NCBI GenBank assembly: GCA_029582265.1
Contig: CM055837.1
Span: 8,073,926-8,137,925 of the forward strand
Direction of reading: 5' to 3'
DNA length: 64,000 nucleotides
DNA from: Zoroaster sp. YZ-2022
Taxonomy: Eukaryota > Echinodermata > Asteroidea > Forcipulatida > Zoroasteridae
Within the stretch, counting starts at the first letter, position 1. Each line of letters starts with the position of its first letter. Both the position numbers and the translations under genes were made by a program. The notes below the pieces were generated by a model. That model saw only the letters and a program-made list of their open reading frames with translations. It was not told the DNA's origin and ran no database searches. Positions 37,995 through 49,261 of the stretch are shown here, piece by piece.

Positions 37995-38219
37995 CCTACA
38001 CACTAAGAAATACGGGTGTAACTGGGGTGCAGGTTTTTGCCGAGTTAGGCACATTTGAAAATGGTGCAGATTTCCACCCTCAAAGGAGCAAATATGCACC
38101 CGTAGGGGAGGTACACATCCAGGTGGTGCCAAGTCTGCACCCACAGGGGTGCTGCTATTGTATCAACGATATGCACCCCTATGGATGCAGATTTGAACCA
38201 TTATTTCTTAGTGTGTAGG
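37995..38219. mobile_element. 225-bp MITE with 18-bp perfect terminal inverted repeats
   Basis: Both ends carry CCTACACACTAAGAAATA, with the right end in reverse complement (38202-38219). If the true termini are CACACTAAG, each is preceded by TA, as in Tc1/mariner insertions. The interior has several 'tgcaccc' and 'gggtgca' repeats in both orientations. There is no coding capacity. Confidence 0.75.
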
Positions 38220-39770
38220 CATATACACTGTTGGTTTTTTTTCTTTTTAAAATGTGAGATGAGAAAAAATTATGATGGTTTCAAACATCCCTTGAAATAT
38301 TTCTGTTTCAGCTGCTACCGTTTTAAGTGTCATTATTTGACCGTCAATTAATTGTTCATAGTGCGTAATAATTCATTTATTTACTCAGTTACTACTCTTT
38401 CTCAAGCCCGGTAAATTACTTATTGTGAAATTACTTATTGTGAAATTACTTATTTGAAAATAATTTACTTCCTCTGTTTAGGAAAATATAAGCTTACAGA
38501 TGAAAAAAATACCTGTGAAATTATAAAACACATGGAATACGCATCTTAAACTTGTGCTGTGACTGAACCGCAACGAATTTTTCATATTGACCAATTTGCC
38601 GAATATGAACACCATAGAGGTATCAAGATGACACCATTGGTGTTATTTTAACACCCACGTTTTGCTGGGTGCGCGACAACTTATCCACATAGCGTTTCAA
38701 TTTATTTTTAGGCCAGCTTTGTAGCAATGGAATTGCGAATGATATTCATCTTGCACACGATCAATAACTACTGTTATGCCGCTACCTCGGGGTTCGCATT
38801 CCTGTCTCGGCTCTTGAGGTCTTGGAATGCAAGTTAGAATTTATGTTATGTAACTCCTATTTTATAGAACCCTATAAAAAGGGTGGGGTCCGAGCTCTCG
38901 GGGTCTGTGTCCCTCAACCGTGCCGTCGGGTCGCTCGGGCTCATTTAGACTACTGTAATATTTGGATTTCTGTCTGCCGTATAACATGTTATTGATGTTA
39001 ATAAAAATACTAAGTTGTAGATTTCGAAAAGACACGTTTAAACTGGCTATTCTGTTTGTCTGTTGTGACGATCCCGATGGGTGTGGCGGCCGTTGCCGGG
39101 AGTAAACACCCATAACACTACTGACATCTTTTGTTACGTTCCTGAACACGTATTATAACTGACATATACGTGAACCTCTCGAAACAGTTGCGTACTATAA
39201 ATAATGGTGACGCATGCGTGATATTAAGTCAAATGGCCATGACAAATAATAAACCACTGTTTGCCGGCGACTTACAAAACCTTTGATAAGTAATAGGATT
39301 TCTCGAGACAGTTAAACTGATTGCCAATATATGACATCATAAGTGTCCAATCGGAAGACATGGTTTCCCTGATGATGCGAGGACAATAACCAATCACAGA
39401 GCGCTAAGTTTCATGTTTATGTATGAGCTGAAATAGCCTAATTACCAACAATCAGAAGTGAAACATTTAACTGTTTTAGTAATGACGTAACTTCAATAAC
39501 GTCCAATCAGTGTATTACAGTGCATTCTTGAATGCCAAGCCGCACCCATGTCAGCAGAGCAGAAACAGCAACATTTCATTTCGTCTCAGTTCAGTGTGCT
39601 GTTAACATGATATCCAATTTTGTATGGGGCGCCTTTTAAAAGCGCTGATGCTTTTCTGTCATAAGTAATGTTAAATACATGCAATTCACTGACTAAGCGA
39701 ACTGACAAAAAAAACCACAACCGTCTCAAAGTACAGTTGTATGGAAAAACCTTTCAATTTTACATTTAAA
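38220..39770. other. No gene recognised
   Basis: Non-coding. A GC-richer stretch at 38870-38950 and 39060-39110 has no clear ORF with domain content. Confidence 0.3.
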
Positions 39771-39772
39771 TG

Positions 39773-40250
39773 AAGCCAACATTGGTATTTATCTCTTGGT
39801 ATTAAGTCTTGTACAAAAATAAATTTAATCTTTATTTATAATATACTTCACTTTCAGGTTAAGTTTATAACAAAAATATAATGATAAATTGACAATGATA
39901 GTGACACTGTAATCAAGCATCTCCTTATTGTGACATGTTAAACTGTCTTTGTTTTCACCTATACTGCAAATAATTAAAAAATAATTTATAAAATTTGAAA
40001 ACAAATTCTACATTGATTTTTACATTTTCAAGGTTGTACACATGATTGGCAAAATGTCTGTAGCTGCATCCATACTACAGAATTACAACCTAAAGATCAG
40101 ATGCCATTTTGTACATAAATTGTTAGACATTGAAATAATCAAAGAGTTGTATGGGTGCTTGTAAATTGCTAATAAAGCAATGAAATACACATTTATTTTA
40201 ACTGTCTGTTGGGTTTCATGACTTGACTTTTGTGGTTCCACATTTCCCTC
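39773..40250. repeat. Second copy of the 16818-17335 repeat
   Basis: Direct-orientation copy with small deletions relative to the first, for example lacking the block around 'gatggactacatgtttatat'. It runs into LINE-derived sequence within about 60 bases. Confidence 0.8.
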
Positions 40251-40310
40251 CCCCACAATCAATTGAAACCACGATCAACTGTTACCAACACCATGTCACT
40301 TGATGCATAG

Positions 40311-40993
40311 TTGAACACCCGTATTGGCAAAGCATCAACCACCTTTGGCATGCTGACAAAAAGAGTATGGAAAAACCCAAAGCTTACCACCAATACTAAA
40401 GTCCATGTGTACTCGGCATGTGGCCTCAGCACTCTGCTATATGGCAGCGAGTCCTGGCCCTCCTATTCAAAGCAAGAGAAACGACTCCAGTCATTAACCC
40501 ATCTTCGCTTTATTCTCCGCATCCTTAACATCTCTTGGATGACAAGGTAAACAACTTTGAAGTCTTGAGGAGGGCTGGCATCCAATCCATCTTCGCTATA
40601 CTCAGCCAAACTAGACTCCGCTGGTTTGGTCATATGCAAAAAATGGATGATGGGAGGATCCCAAAGGACCTGCTTTATGGCGAGCTACTTACTGGGAAGA
40701 GAGCAACAGGACGACCATGCCTTCGCTTCAAGGATGTCTGCAAAAGGGATCTGCAGTCATGTTCTATCACCCCTTCCAACTGGGAGCCCTTAGCAGCTAA
40801 CAGGCAGAGCTGGAAGCGAACAGTCATCTCTGGAACCACTCGTGGTGACCTCAGACGTGAGGAGGAACATCAGGAGAAACGCTGTCGAAGGAAGCAGCTA
40901 CCAACTGCTGCTTCGACGTTCATCTGTCGGGGCTGCCATCGCGACTGTCACTCCCGGATAGGCCTTGCAAGTCACAGCCGCAAATGCCCCTAA
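40311..40993 (+). mobile_element. LINE C-terminal fragment with CCHC-like zinc finger
   Basis: Two overlapping frames read LLYGSESWPSYSKQEKRLQS, then TRLRWFGHMQKMDDGRIPKD and LLYGELLTGKRATGRP, ending in CRGCHRDCHSRIGLASHSRKC (a C-x2-C..H..C pattern). This is the usual C-terminus of the LINE group whose reverse transcriptase is at 19150-20298. A frame change near 40540 inactivates it. The reverse-transcriptase part is missing here. Confidence 0.85.
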
Positions 40994-40999
40994 CTATCC

Positions 41000-41950
41000 A
41001 AGCAAATCAAGCGCCCCCTTTTTTGTAAGTCCATCGTCTTTCGAGACGGATGGAGGCCTACTACTACTACTATTATTACTTTTTAGATACGTCTTGCTTT
41101 CCACTATCAAGACATTGATAACAATTTTAACTGCACAATTGTTTATCATGGCTATCATTTCGCAAGACTTGTCTTTGTTTATGAAGCGGAAACCGCAAGG
41201 GAATAATTAAGTCTGCAAGTCCTGTCAATTTCACTGCGTGGCGGTCTCAAATTGCTCCATAATTTCCAGTGTTTTTCACTCTTATCTAGTCAGATTTGTG
41301 CAAGTAGTTGATACAGTGATGTTATTAATGTTATATTTCCATATTGTGACATCGACTTCGAGATAACCTTTGATAAATATTTATTGGAAATTTTTACATC
41401 AGTTTTGGAGTTTGGCGATGGCAGTAAAGTCAGCGTTAGGGCGGTTGACATAAATTTGAAATAAATGAAAAAATAAACTCTTCAGCGACAGACCATTATT
41501 GTAGGTTGGTGAAATTCTTGCGTCGGGTGATAAACAATTGACTTATTGATAAAAACCAAAAAAACTATTTAACAAGCACGCGTTTGTGGCTCTCTTTCAT
41601 TTGAACATCGGTCGCTGGTTTAAGCTTCAGCCATACTACAGTGGTGGCGCCATCCCATACTACTATTTCGTTTAACGTCCAAACGAATAATTATACTTAA
41701 TAGAGCTAGCCCTATACATTTATAATAAAATATATTTTTTTTATTAACAAAATTACAAATTGTTTTACCCAAACCGCATTACTGGGCACGTTGCGTCACG
41801 GGCGGTGGGAGGGGCAGGTATATTGGAATAATTTTCATTTGCAAATATCCACATCCCCATCCCCTCGCTTTCCTTCTCTGCCCCTCGCTTTCCTTCTCTC
41901 CCCCTATAAAGCATTTTGGGTTGGCTCCGCACACCCAAAACTAGTATCAC
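41000..41950. other. Intergenic, nothing recognised
   Basis: LINE 3' remnant with a (TAC/TAT)n run near 41060-41085, then non-coding sequence down to the FGF stop codon. On the minus strand this is the 3' flank of the FGF gene; AATAAA-like signals are not clear close to the stop. Confidence 0.3.
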
Positions 41951-41954
41951 TTAT

Positions 41955-44600
41955 TTAGTGTCCAAGACCGTGACCAGTCGCCGATGTAAACCCTAACTTT
42001 TTCAGAAGATCCAAATCAATATTAATACCACAAGCGGCCGTCGTCTCCTCCTCCCCTCCGATCACCCGATGAAGGAACCACGCACACTTCTGGTCGGCAC
42101 TGATCTTGTGTGCCGGTCTTGTCTGTCCCTGGCGCCCGAGAGCAAGGTGCCATCCTTCGGCCGAGAAGCGGCGTGGCTGGAAGATGAAGTAACGGCCGGA
42201 CGGATCGAACTTCTCCAAGAACTCACAAGATTCGTCACGCTAGGTCTGTGGATTTGAATATTTCCACGAACAGTTAACGGAATTGGCAGTGACAGACTGC
42301 CAGTGTCTGCACGTCGCAGCCTATAATAAAAATTATTTTACGTCATGCTGGAAACTAAAATCCGAAACTTGTTTTAACCCTCTCAGTGATCTTGTTCAAT
42401 GCCCTATCTCATATGACCTGAAAAAGGCAAATTTTCACCTCCAAAGATTAGTAAATCTTTAGAGTGTCTCTTTAAACACCCCAAGATATCTAGCATATTC
42501 CTTATAATTTGTTGATTGACGGTTATTATAAAATCTTCACTTCAATGCGCAATCATTTTTCATTTATAAATGCCACGAACATGAATTCCTGTATTTATTT
42601 CAAACGCGGATCCATGGTTTCGAAAGAGGTGGGCAGTCTACTGAGTACTGTCAAGCCGGTCGCACCCTCGTACTCGGGGATATTCACTGCTGCCACTTTG
42701 AAGTATGTTATACAATGGGATCGAGAAGTTGACGCGGTATAATAAATACACGGTGCATTGCATGATGTGAGATGGCGCGCATTATGACGGTATCAATGAA
42801 GAAATCCTTAGACCGAATGAAGTTGAAACGTACTGCCTCCGAACGGCAATGTGGTATCGATTTTTTTAAATGTATATGAGATGGCTACAATATGTCTGCC
42901 GTTCGTTACAAAGATTTCATATCCAACCCCCAAAAAGCAATCGAATTATTTTGAATGATATCTGTAGATTTGGCCTCGTACAGATATTGCATTGACAACA
43001 TGGCGTTGAGTAAAGACTATTTGCGGTGACATCGTGTGAATTCTCAATTGAGTAGTAATTAGTTCTGAAAAGAACTGGAGGTACAACTCGACTCGAGGTT
43101 ACAACTCTCCTGAAGACGCGATCAGAGCATACTGATCGATGGCGTCGAGTTGTAACCTGCATTTCTTTTCAGAACTAATTACTACTCAATTGAGAATTCA
43201 CATGTGTCACCGCAAATAGTCTTTACTTTACTTACCATGCAAAGCTACAAGTTTTACTTAACATGGTGTTGGCTATAAATCAGGATTCCCAGGAAGGTAG
43301 TATGTTAGCTGGGTTACATTAAAGAAGAAATCACCAGGCATTATTTCACAGGAATCTCTTCGAAGGTATGCTGAATTTTACCAGAAGGTACCCCAGCTTC
43401 CGTCATTTGAGACCGATCCTTGTATTGGTGTTTTGGTGAAACTTTATATTTGAGGCATTAGGGGAGAGCCAAATTCGTCACTTCATGTTAACAAAATAAC
43501 CGAACCATTTTCTCAAGAATATGAGCAACTATTGTGATGAAATGTTCACAGGTTAGTTGAATGATATATTTCTTGAAAAATCTAGGGTTGAATTAAAAGT
43601 AAGTTACCAAAAAACAACATTGTACGGTTCGTACCTTCAAGGCTTTGAGTGAGCCCGTTTTTTTTTAAATTATGATTTTCCTAATTAATATTACAACTAC
43701 ACACAATAATGTGAAAATCACTAAATATATTTGGGCAGATCGGCTTGAAAATCTTGTATAATGCCAAGCTTTCTGTCTTAGGCAGTGGCGGATACAAGAC
43801 TGGGTCAAAGGGCGGTCAAAGATTTTTACGGATCCTGGGGGTCAAAGATTTTTGAAAATCAACTATGTACAAAAATCCATAATTGATCATCTATTTCCGA
43901 ATGTTGGACTCAGTCTTGTGACCCCTTTCGGCTGTATATTCCGAGTCTTTATCTTCGCGCCCCCACCCTCTCTTAATTTCTGCGACCCTGGTCTTGATTA
44001 TAGGTGTTTACCTTGCCGCGTGGTTTTCCTGTCTGGTCAATAGCCAAGAACACCCCCGAGTGAACCGCTTTCATGGTGATCACTCCCGACTTCACAGTCA
44101 TCACCTCAAAAATCGCTGAAAACAACCACAAAAAAAAAAAATTCAAAATAGCAGTTATTTGCCTTACACATCGGCTAAAACAAGGTAATATTATCTGCAC
44201 CGTGACGCGAGCTGATGGGAATAGGCTGGCGTAGCGATACTTTATTCGCCTTTCACCTCTGATGTGGACCCGCCGCGAGGAATCATTGGTTTCAATACTA
44301 GAAAGATGTTATATAATAATATCAAAGAAAGTAGTGCAGACACAGACAGGGAAAATATATGTTTTTAGTTTCATAATGATGGTATCATAAGGAGGATGTT
44401 TTCAATGCGATGTATACCCAATAATCATCCGGTAACGTACCGTGTACGATAATAAGTAGTCAGTGAGGAGACCATGTATAATATGGTTTCTTACCGTTCT
44501 TGTGTCCCGAGCGATTAATACCGCTCACCTCTCCACTAGGGTCGATCTGGAGAAAATATCCCGATTGGCAGTAATACTCTCTCAACGGAAACGTCGACAT
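41955..44600 (-). CDS. Fibroblast growth factor family protein, three exons
   Basis: Minus-strand exons 44495-44600, 44012-44115 and 41955-42239 have AG/GT borders and join in frame to 164 codons plus stop. The peptide follows the FGF beta-trefoil: YCQSGYFLQIDPSGEVSG, then AIFEVMTVKSGVITMKAV and GVFLAIDQTGKPRGK, then CEFLEKF...GWHLALGRQGQTR and DQKCAWFLHRVI. The middle exon is 104 bp with phases 1 and 0, the arrangement typical of FGF genes. The protein should act as a ligand of FGF receptor tyrosine kinases, with heparan sulfate contact; subfamily is not determinable. After the core there is a ~35-residue tail (GEEETTAACG...). From ATG 44600 only ten residues precede the core and no signal peptide is seen, so either an upstream exon is missing or it belongs to the leaderless type. 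Intron 2 holds a foldback element (43011-43225). Confidence 0.88.
43011..43225. mobile_element. Foldback (long inverted repeat) element, copy A
   Basis: Stems of about 64 bases (TAAAGACTATTTGCGGTGAC... and its complement) enclose a centre with a smaller palindrome (CGATCAGAGCATACTGATCG). The element is non-coding and lies in FGF intron 2. The sequence flanking the right stem, 'accatgcaaagctacaagt', also flanks copy B in opposite orientation, so the mobile unit may be longer than the stems. Confidence 0.8.
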
Positions 44601-45137
44601 TTTAATAGCTAATTTATAGAACTGAAACTTGTATGTATCTTTCAGTAACAAAAAGTTATTCCTCTATGAAAATATGCCCACACTTATAGCCAGCACTCCC
44701 CAAAATTGACTCAAGTTGCCGTCTTCGTTGATACCGTATGGGCATATGGCCAGACGTACTATCACGTACCGTCGGGGTGGGAAAACTTTCGGTATAGTAC
44801 AGTGTGGGTTTGGTATGTAGACCGGTATATGATTACTCAGATGCAAACCATTATTTCCCATCATCGGTGAGACGAGGAATTCCAAGTTTAAACCCAACAC
44901 CTTCATCACTGTCCAAGAACCGATAACATTACAAAGTACACGACGTGCAAGCGTTTGAGGTATAAAGGTTTATCACTGACAGCAATTCAGGTTTGTCCAC
45001 CGATAAAAGATGGAAACGGAAAATGGAAGACAAGTTATTTACCTTCAATTAAGCGATGGACCGTCCATGTGGACATAATCCAGCTACATATCTTACATAA
45101 GTAGAACTTGTAGCTTTGCATGGTGAGGAGGATAAGT

Positions 45138-45315
45138 AAGAGTAATTGCGGTGACACCATGTGAAATGCTCAATTGAGTAGTAATTAGTTCTGAAAAGAA
45201 CTGGAGGTACAACTCGACGTTTCGATCAGTATGCTCGGATCGTCCTCAGGAGTTTCTCAGGAGTTTCTCCTACTCAATTGAGCATTTCACATGGTATCAC
45301 CGCAATTACTCTTAA
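45138..45315. mobile_element. Foldback element, copy B
   Basis: Ends AAGAGTAATTGCGGTGACAC and complement, with 'atttcacatggtatcaccgcaattactctt' on the right. It has the same internal 'gttctgaaaagaactgg' and 'gatcagtatgctcggatcg' blocks as copy A, shorter right stem, and a small 'aggagtttctc' duplication. It lies upstream of the FGF gene. Confidence 0.75.
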
Positions 45316-45439
45316 TTATATCTTACATAAGGGATGGCTTTCATGTTTGGTTTCCTAGCCACAATATTAACATTGACCAGCAAAGGAGCTAGAACGATCC
45401 CTTACGTCTTATAGATTCACACGTGAACCATGACAAACC

Positions 45440-45780
45440 TTAAAGGTAATGTACAACATTCCCAGCTTTAAGGTTTTGTCAACGTCGGCAAATGTTGTAC
45501 AGTATAACAGGTCAATTTCCAATGTTGGCACAACGTAGTTATAATGTGGGCAACGTAACGTCGGCAAATGTCGTGCAGTATACAAGGTCGATGTTCAACC
45601 TTGGCACAACGGAAGTACAATGTGGTCAATGTAACGTCGGCGTTTCAAGGTTGTGCCAATGTTGGCAAATGTTGTACAGTATAACAGGTCGATTTTCAAC
45701 GTTGGCACAACGTAGTTATAATGTGGGCAACCTAACTACGGCGCATCATACGTTGTGCCGACGTCAAAATCCAATGGTGT
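45440..45780. repeat. Imperfect direct repeats rich in GTTGGCACAACGT palindromes
   Basis: Three imperfect copies, near 45490, 45575 and 45670, of a ~90-180 bp block run through 'ttgtacagtataacaggtc', 'aatgttggcacaacgta' and 'gttataatgtgggcaac'. The third copy is nearest to the first. The block ends with 'acgttgtgccgacgtc'. Nothing is coding. Confidence 0.6.
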
Positions 45781-45789
45781 TTTAATTTC

Positions 45790-46529
45790 CGAAGAGGCAG
45801 GGCATTGTACACTTTAACTAAAAATTTTTTTCGTAATTTTACGGCTAAAAGTGTGTAAATCGGCACGGTGAATTACCGTATCATCCTTTTTCAGTGTTTT
45901 ACGGCCGAAACCCGTATTACGGCCGCTCCCATTGCACTCTGGGATATATGCAATATGTAAATCATCTGACCTTAATTTGACCTAGCTTTGTGCTCAGTCG
46001 AATCATTTCCAAGGTTTAAATATGTGAAAATGGGTCATTTTAAGCCATTTTCAAATATTTACTGTTAACTTTATGATAAAAAGGTAAGATTTTGGTGTTC
46101 TCTTCTATTTTGATGTAAAAAAGTACATTCAAAATTTCAAATATTGAAATATAGATTATAATTGCATGACACCATGATTTGAAAGGAGATTTGAAAAGAC
46201 AGTATATAAAGGATACATGTTCTAAACATTAGTAACTGGAGAGGGGTCGTTGAAAAAGGAAGCAGACTACGCGTACGTGTAGGTAAGTGAAAGACATTGT
46301 GTAAAATAAACAATTGCATCGATTAACCCCAATTAATATCTACAGATCCATCCCATAGTAAATGCAGCATCCCGTGGACGTTTCATCCTCAACTGCTTAA
46401 ATACCGTAAATAATACGTTAACCGTAGATTCATTTCCAGTTATGAAAATACGGTACCCGTGAATATATGGAAATATTTAAAACCCGCTGCACTACGTTTG
46501 ACGGGGAATTTTTTTTACAGTGTAGGTCT
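45790..46529. other. No gene; possible decayed MITE
   Basis: 'tacactttaactaaaaattttttt' at about 45808 and the complement of 'tacactgtaaaaaaaattcc' at about 46506-46525 could be a pair of decayed termini. Several 'tacggcc' and 'cgtaaattacggt' blocks are inside. Nothing is coding. Confidence 0.3.
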
Positions 46530-46898
46530 ACCCAGCCTAGCATGCATACGTTGGCCCAACGTTGTGGCGGGGTTGACCCGTCGTCGGTACAACGTTGGCC
46601 TAACGTCTTCGACGTTGACCCAATGGAGAAAATAAACGTCAAGGCGACGTCAACTTCCGACGTTGGGCCAATCATAAAATATTATGTTGTCCCAACGTGA
46701 TACTAATACGTCATACGAACGTTGGACGTGCCGACGTTGGCCCAACAAATACCGACGTTGTGACAGGGTTGGCCCGACGTCGGCCCAACGTCTTCGACGT
46801 TGGTCCGATGAAAACATTAACGTCAAGGCGACGTCAACTGCCGATGTTGGGCCAACTGTAAATTCTTACGTTGGCCAACGTATGCATGTTAGCTGGGT
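46530..46898. mobile_element. MITE with TIRs and internal ACGTTGGCCCAACGT palindromes
   Basis: The left end ACCCAGCCTAGCATGCATAC, continuing 'gttggcc', is matched in reverse complement at 46872-46898. Inside, a ~120-bp block is present twice (46551-46670 and 46733-46855), each with GTTGGCCCAAC, a TCTTCGACGTTG block and AACGTCAAGGCGACGTCAAC. The ends are related to 'gttagctgggtt' at about 43305. There is no ORF of transposase type. Confidence 0.65.
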
Positions 46899-49020
46899 TG
46901 GTATCTGGAAACGAACGTCTATTTTTATCCCTCTGGTTTTAATAAAATATTTCAAAAACGAACATGTGATCGCTTCATCACAATAGGTGATCACGTTTTT
47001 TGTGAAAAACGAATAACAGTTCAAGATGTAAAGATGTTTTTCACAAAGCTGCCACACGACAACATTTTGAAATTCAACGTAATTCCGTTTTCTCTAAACT
47101 GAAAGCATGTGAGACAATAACTATTCAGGATGATTGATACTTGGATGGGCGGATCCAGAACATTTTTAGGGGGCTGAGAATCAAAAACAATTATTTTTCA
47201 GTACTACAAAAATTACAATGAAATAATCAAAGGGAGAGAAAAACAAAGCACACTGAGGGAATGGGAGTGCGTTCTCCCCTCCCTTCCCCTCCCTCTTTTT
47301 CTCTTTTTTTAATGTTCTTATGCGGCCAAAACAAATCTGTGCAGCTTACCCCGCTACAACACTACATGTACTTATCTGCAACAATACACTATGTAAAATT
47401 ACGGAGGAAGGAAGAGAACATTCCTCCATGATAAAATGAATGTTATTATGTTAGTTTTCTTTTCAAGGATTGATTTATTATTATTTAGGAGGATTAGATT
47501 ATTTTAACAGTATAACAGGATCCGGGATGGATTCACTGTTCTTTCTTTCCTATAGGATTTTCATCTGAGCATGCACATGACTCTATACCTACCCCCTTAC
47601 ATATACACTGCACACTCTTATACACAAAACCAACTCACACACACATGTATTGCATTGGATTACAGGCAGTGACCTCACGCTATGTTGGCTACCGAGCGAG
47701 ATTCAAACTAATTCGCCTTCAAACAAACCTTGGGTGAAGGTGCGAATTGAAGGGTGATTAACTTGCTTAACTTTTTCTTTACAAACCCCACTCCTATGGA
47801 GTTGTCAAGGACAATCTGTACGAAAGTGTGTTCTTAATGGGCGCGCGCTGCTCACAGTCGAGTTATGAAAAAGGTTCAAAAATGTTAGGATGGGGTTTAC
47901 AAAAATAGCTACAAAATCGCAGGTCGCAGGTGGTCGCAGCTAATTTTGGTATCAACATGTTGCTGAAAGGTTCAGCTTCATGGAAATATGTGAATTTAGG
48001 AGGGAATCGGTGGGAATTTTTAGTTCCACCATAGCTGAACAAAAAAGCTATATTTTATAATTTTTACACCAAATTCCTCAGTATTTGCTGATGAAATCAA
48101 AAAGCTAATTTACAATCGATTTAATTTTTAAAGAATATAGATCATGCACTGGGTTTACTTCAAATTACATGACGATAGCTTCTGTCAAAAGCCCACAATG
48201 ACAATTTTAAATTTATTACCAGCAACCGGCTTTTATCAAAAATAAATCCAGTTTTTTGAGATTGTAAGGCAGTTCTACAATCATTAAATATTAATTTGAC
48301 TTTCAATTGTTTATAAAATAGTCGTAGGGGGTCTTACCAACCTAAAAAATGTAAAATAAATAAAATCTTGAACATACGCAAATGACCCCTTTTGGCGCAC
48401 TTTGGTTTCGCCCTGGTTTGGCCCACTGTGCGGCGCGGCGCAGCCCGCCTGTGTTTGAGTTGCAGTAGGGATGGCCAATGAGAGATCCTCCAAAACACTG
48501 GTAGACGCTTCCATTATTACTAAGTAAAAACTATCGATGACGAAATGTCCATCATCACCCATGTTCTTCACCTTACTGAGCAAGATTACATTATTGGTTA
48601 TTAGCTATTATTTACTATTGGTTAGCGAGAAAAGAAAAAGTGTCGGTTGGGTTCGACATTCTACCCATGAAGGTAATGTACTAGGAATTGCCTGAATACC
48701 ATTGGAAGCTTAGTCCTTTGGTTGCATGCTCTATTCAATGATCAACGTGACGTGAGCAATAAGTACAAATTGACCCGACATTGGTGTATCTCTTAATATG
48801 AAAGAAATCTTGGTTCCCAGTCTTTATCCTATCAAGGATAGAATCACGAGCCTCGAAGCGTGACGACAGATCTTCGGACTAACTCTGAATATACTGTCCA
48901 TTATTGCAATAGGTTTATTTAAGGTTTATGCGAATAAATCAGTATGGAATTGATTAAGTGGAAATAAACTGAACTGAAATGGACTACTCCCTTTGGGTGA
49001 CGACTCCAAGCAACTTCCTA
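46899..49020. other. No gene recognised
   Basis: Near 47150 there is a fragment of the 35341 MITE family (gggcggatcca). The rest, including the 90-codon minus frame at 48311-48583, shows no supported feature. Confidence 0.3.
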
Positions 49021-49027
49021 AAGTAGA

Positions 49028-49220
49028 CTGGTCCCCTGTCTGTATCCTCAAGAATAAGCTCCTGGCGCACCATTCAAGGGATTTCATTGGGTGCGTTGTG
49101 TTGGAGATCCGACGTCACGCTTCGAGGCTCACGCCAGTTACCAACCAAGGTGAAAGTTTAATCTCCCCAAAAACTTTGAGGCCAGTATAAAAGCGTGACG
49201 TCAGATCTTCAGGCTACTTC
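49028..49220. repeat. Dispersed repeat, related copy at 51338-51585
   Basis: 'ggtcccctgtct.tat...tca', 'ggatttcattgg', 'gacgtca.gcttcgag' and 'gcgtgacgtcagatcttcaggcta' occur in the same order at 51338-51585. A third piece lies at 48835-48880. The left copy is just downstream of the SLC16-like gene; the right copy is inside its long intron. Confidence 0.65.
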
Positions 49221-49261
49221 CTAGGATGGTTTTAACGGCGTCTTTTTAGCCTATGATGATT

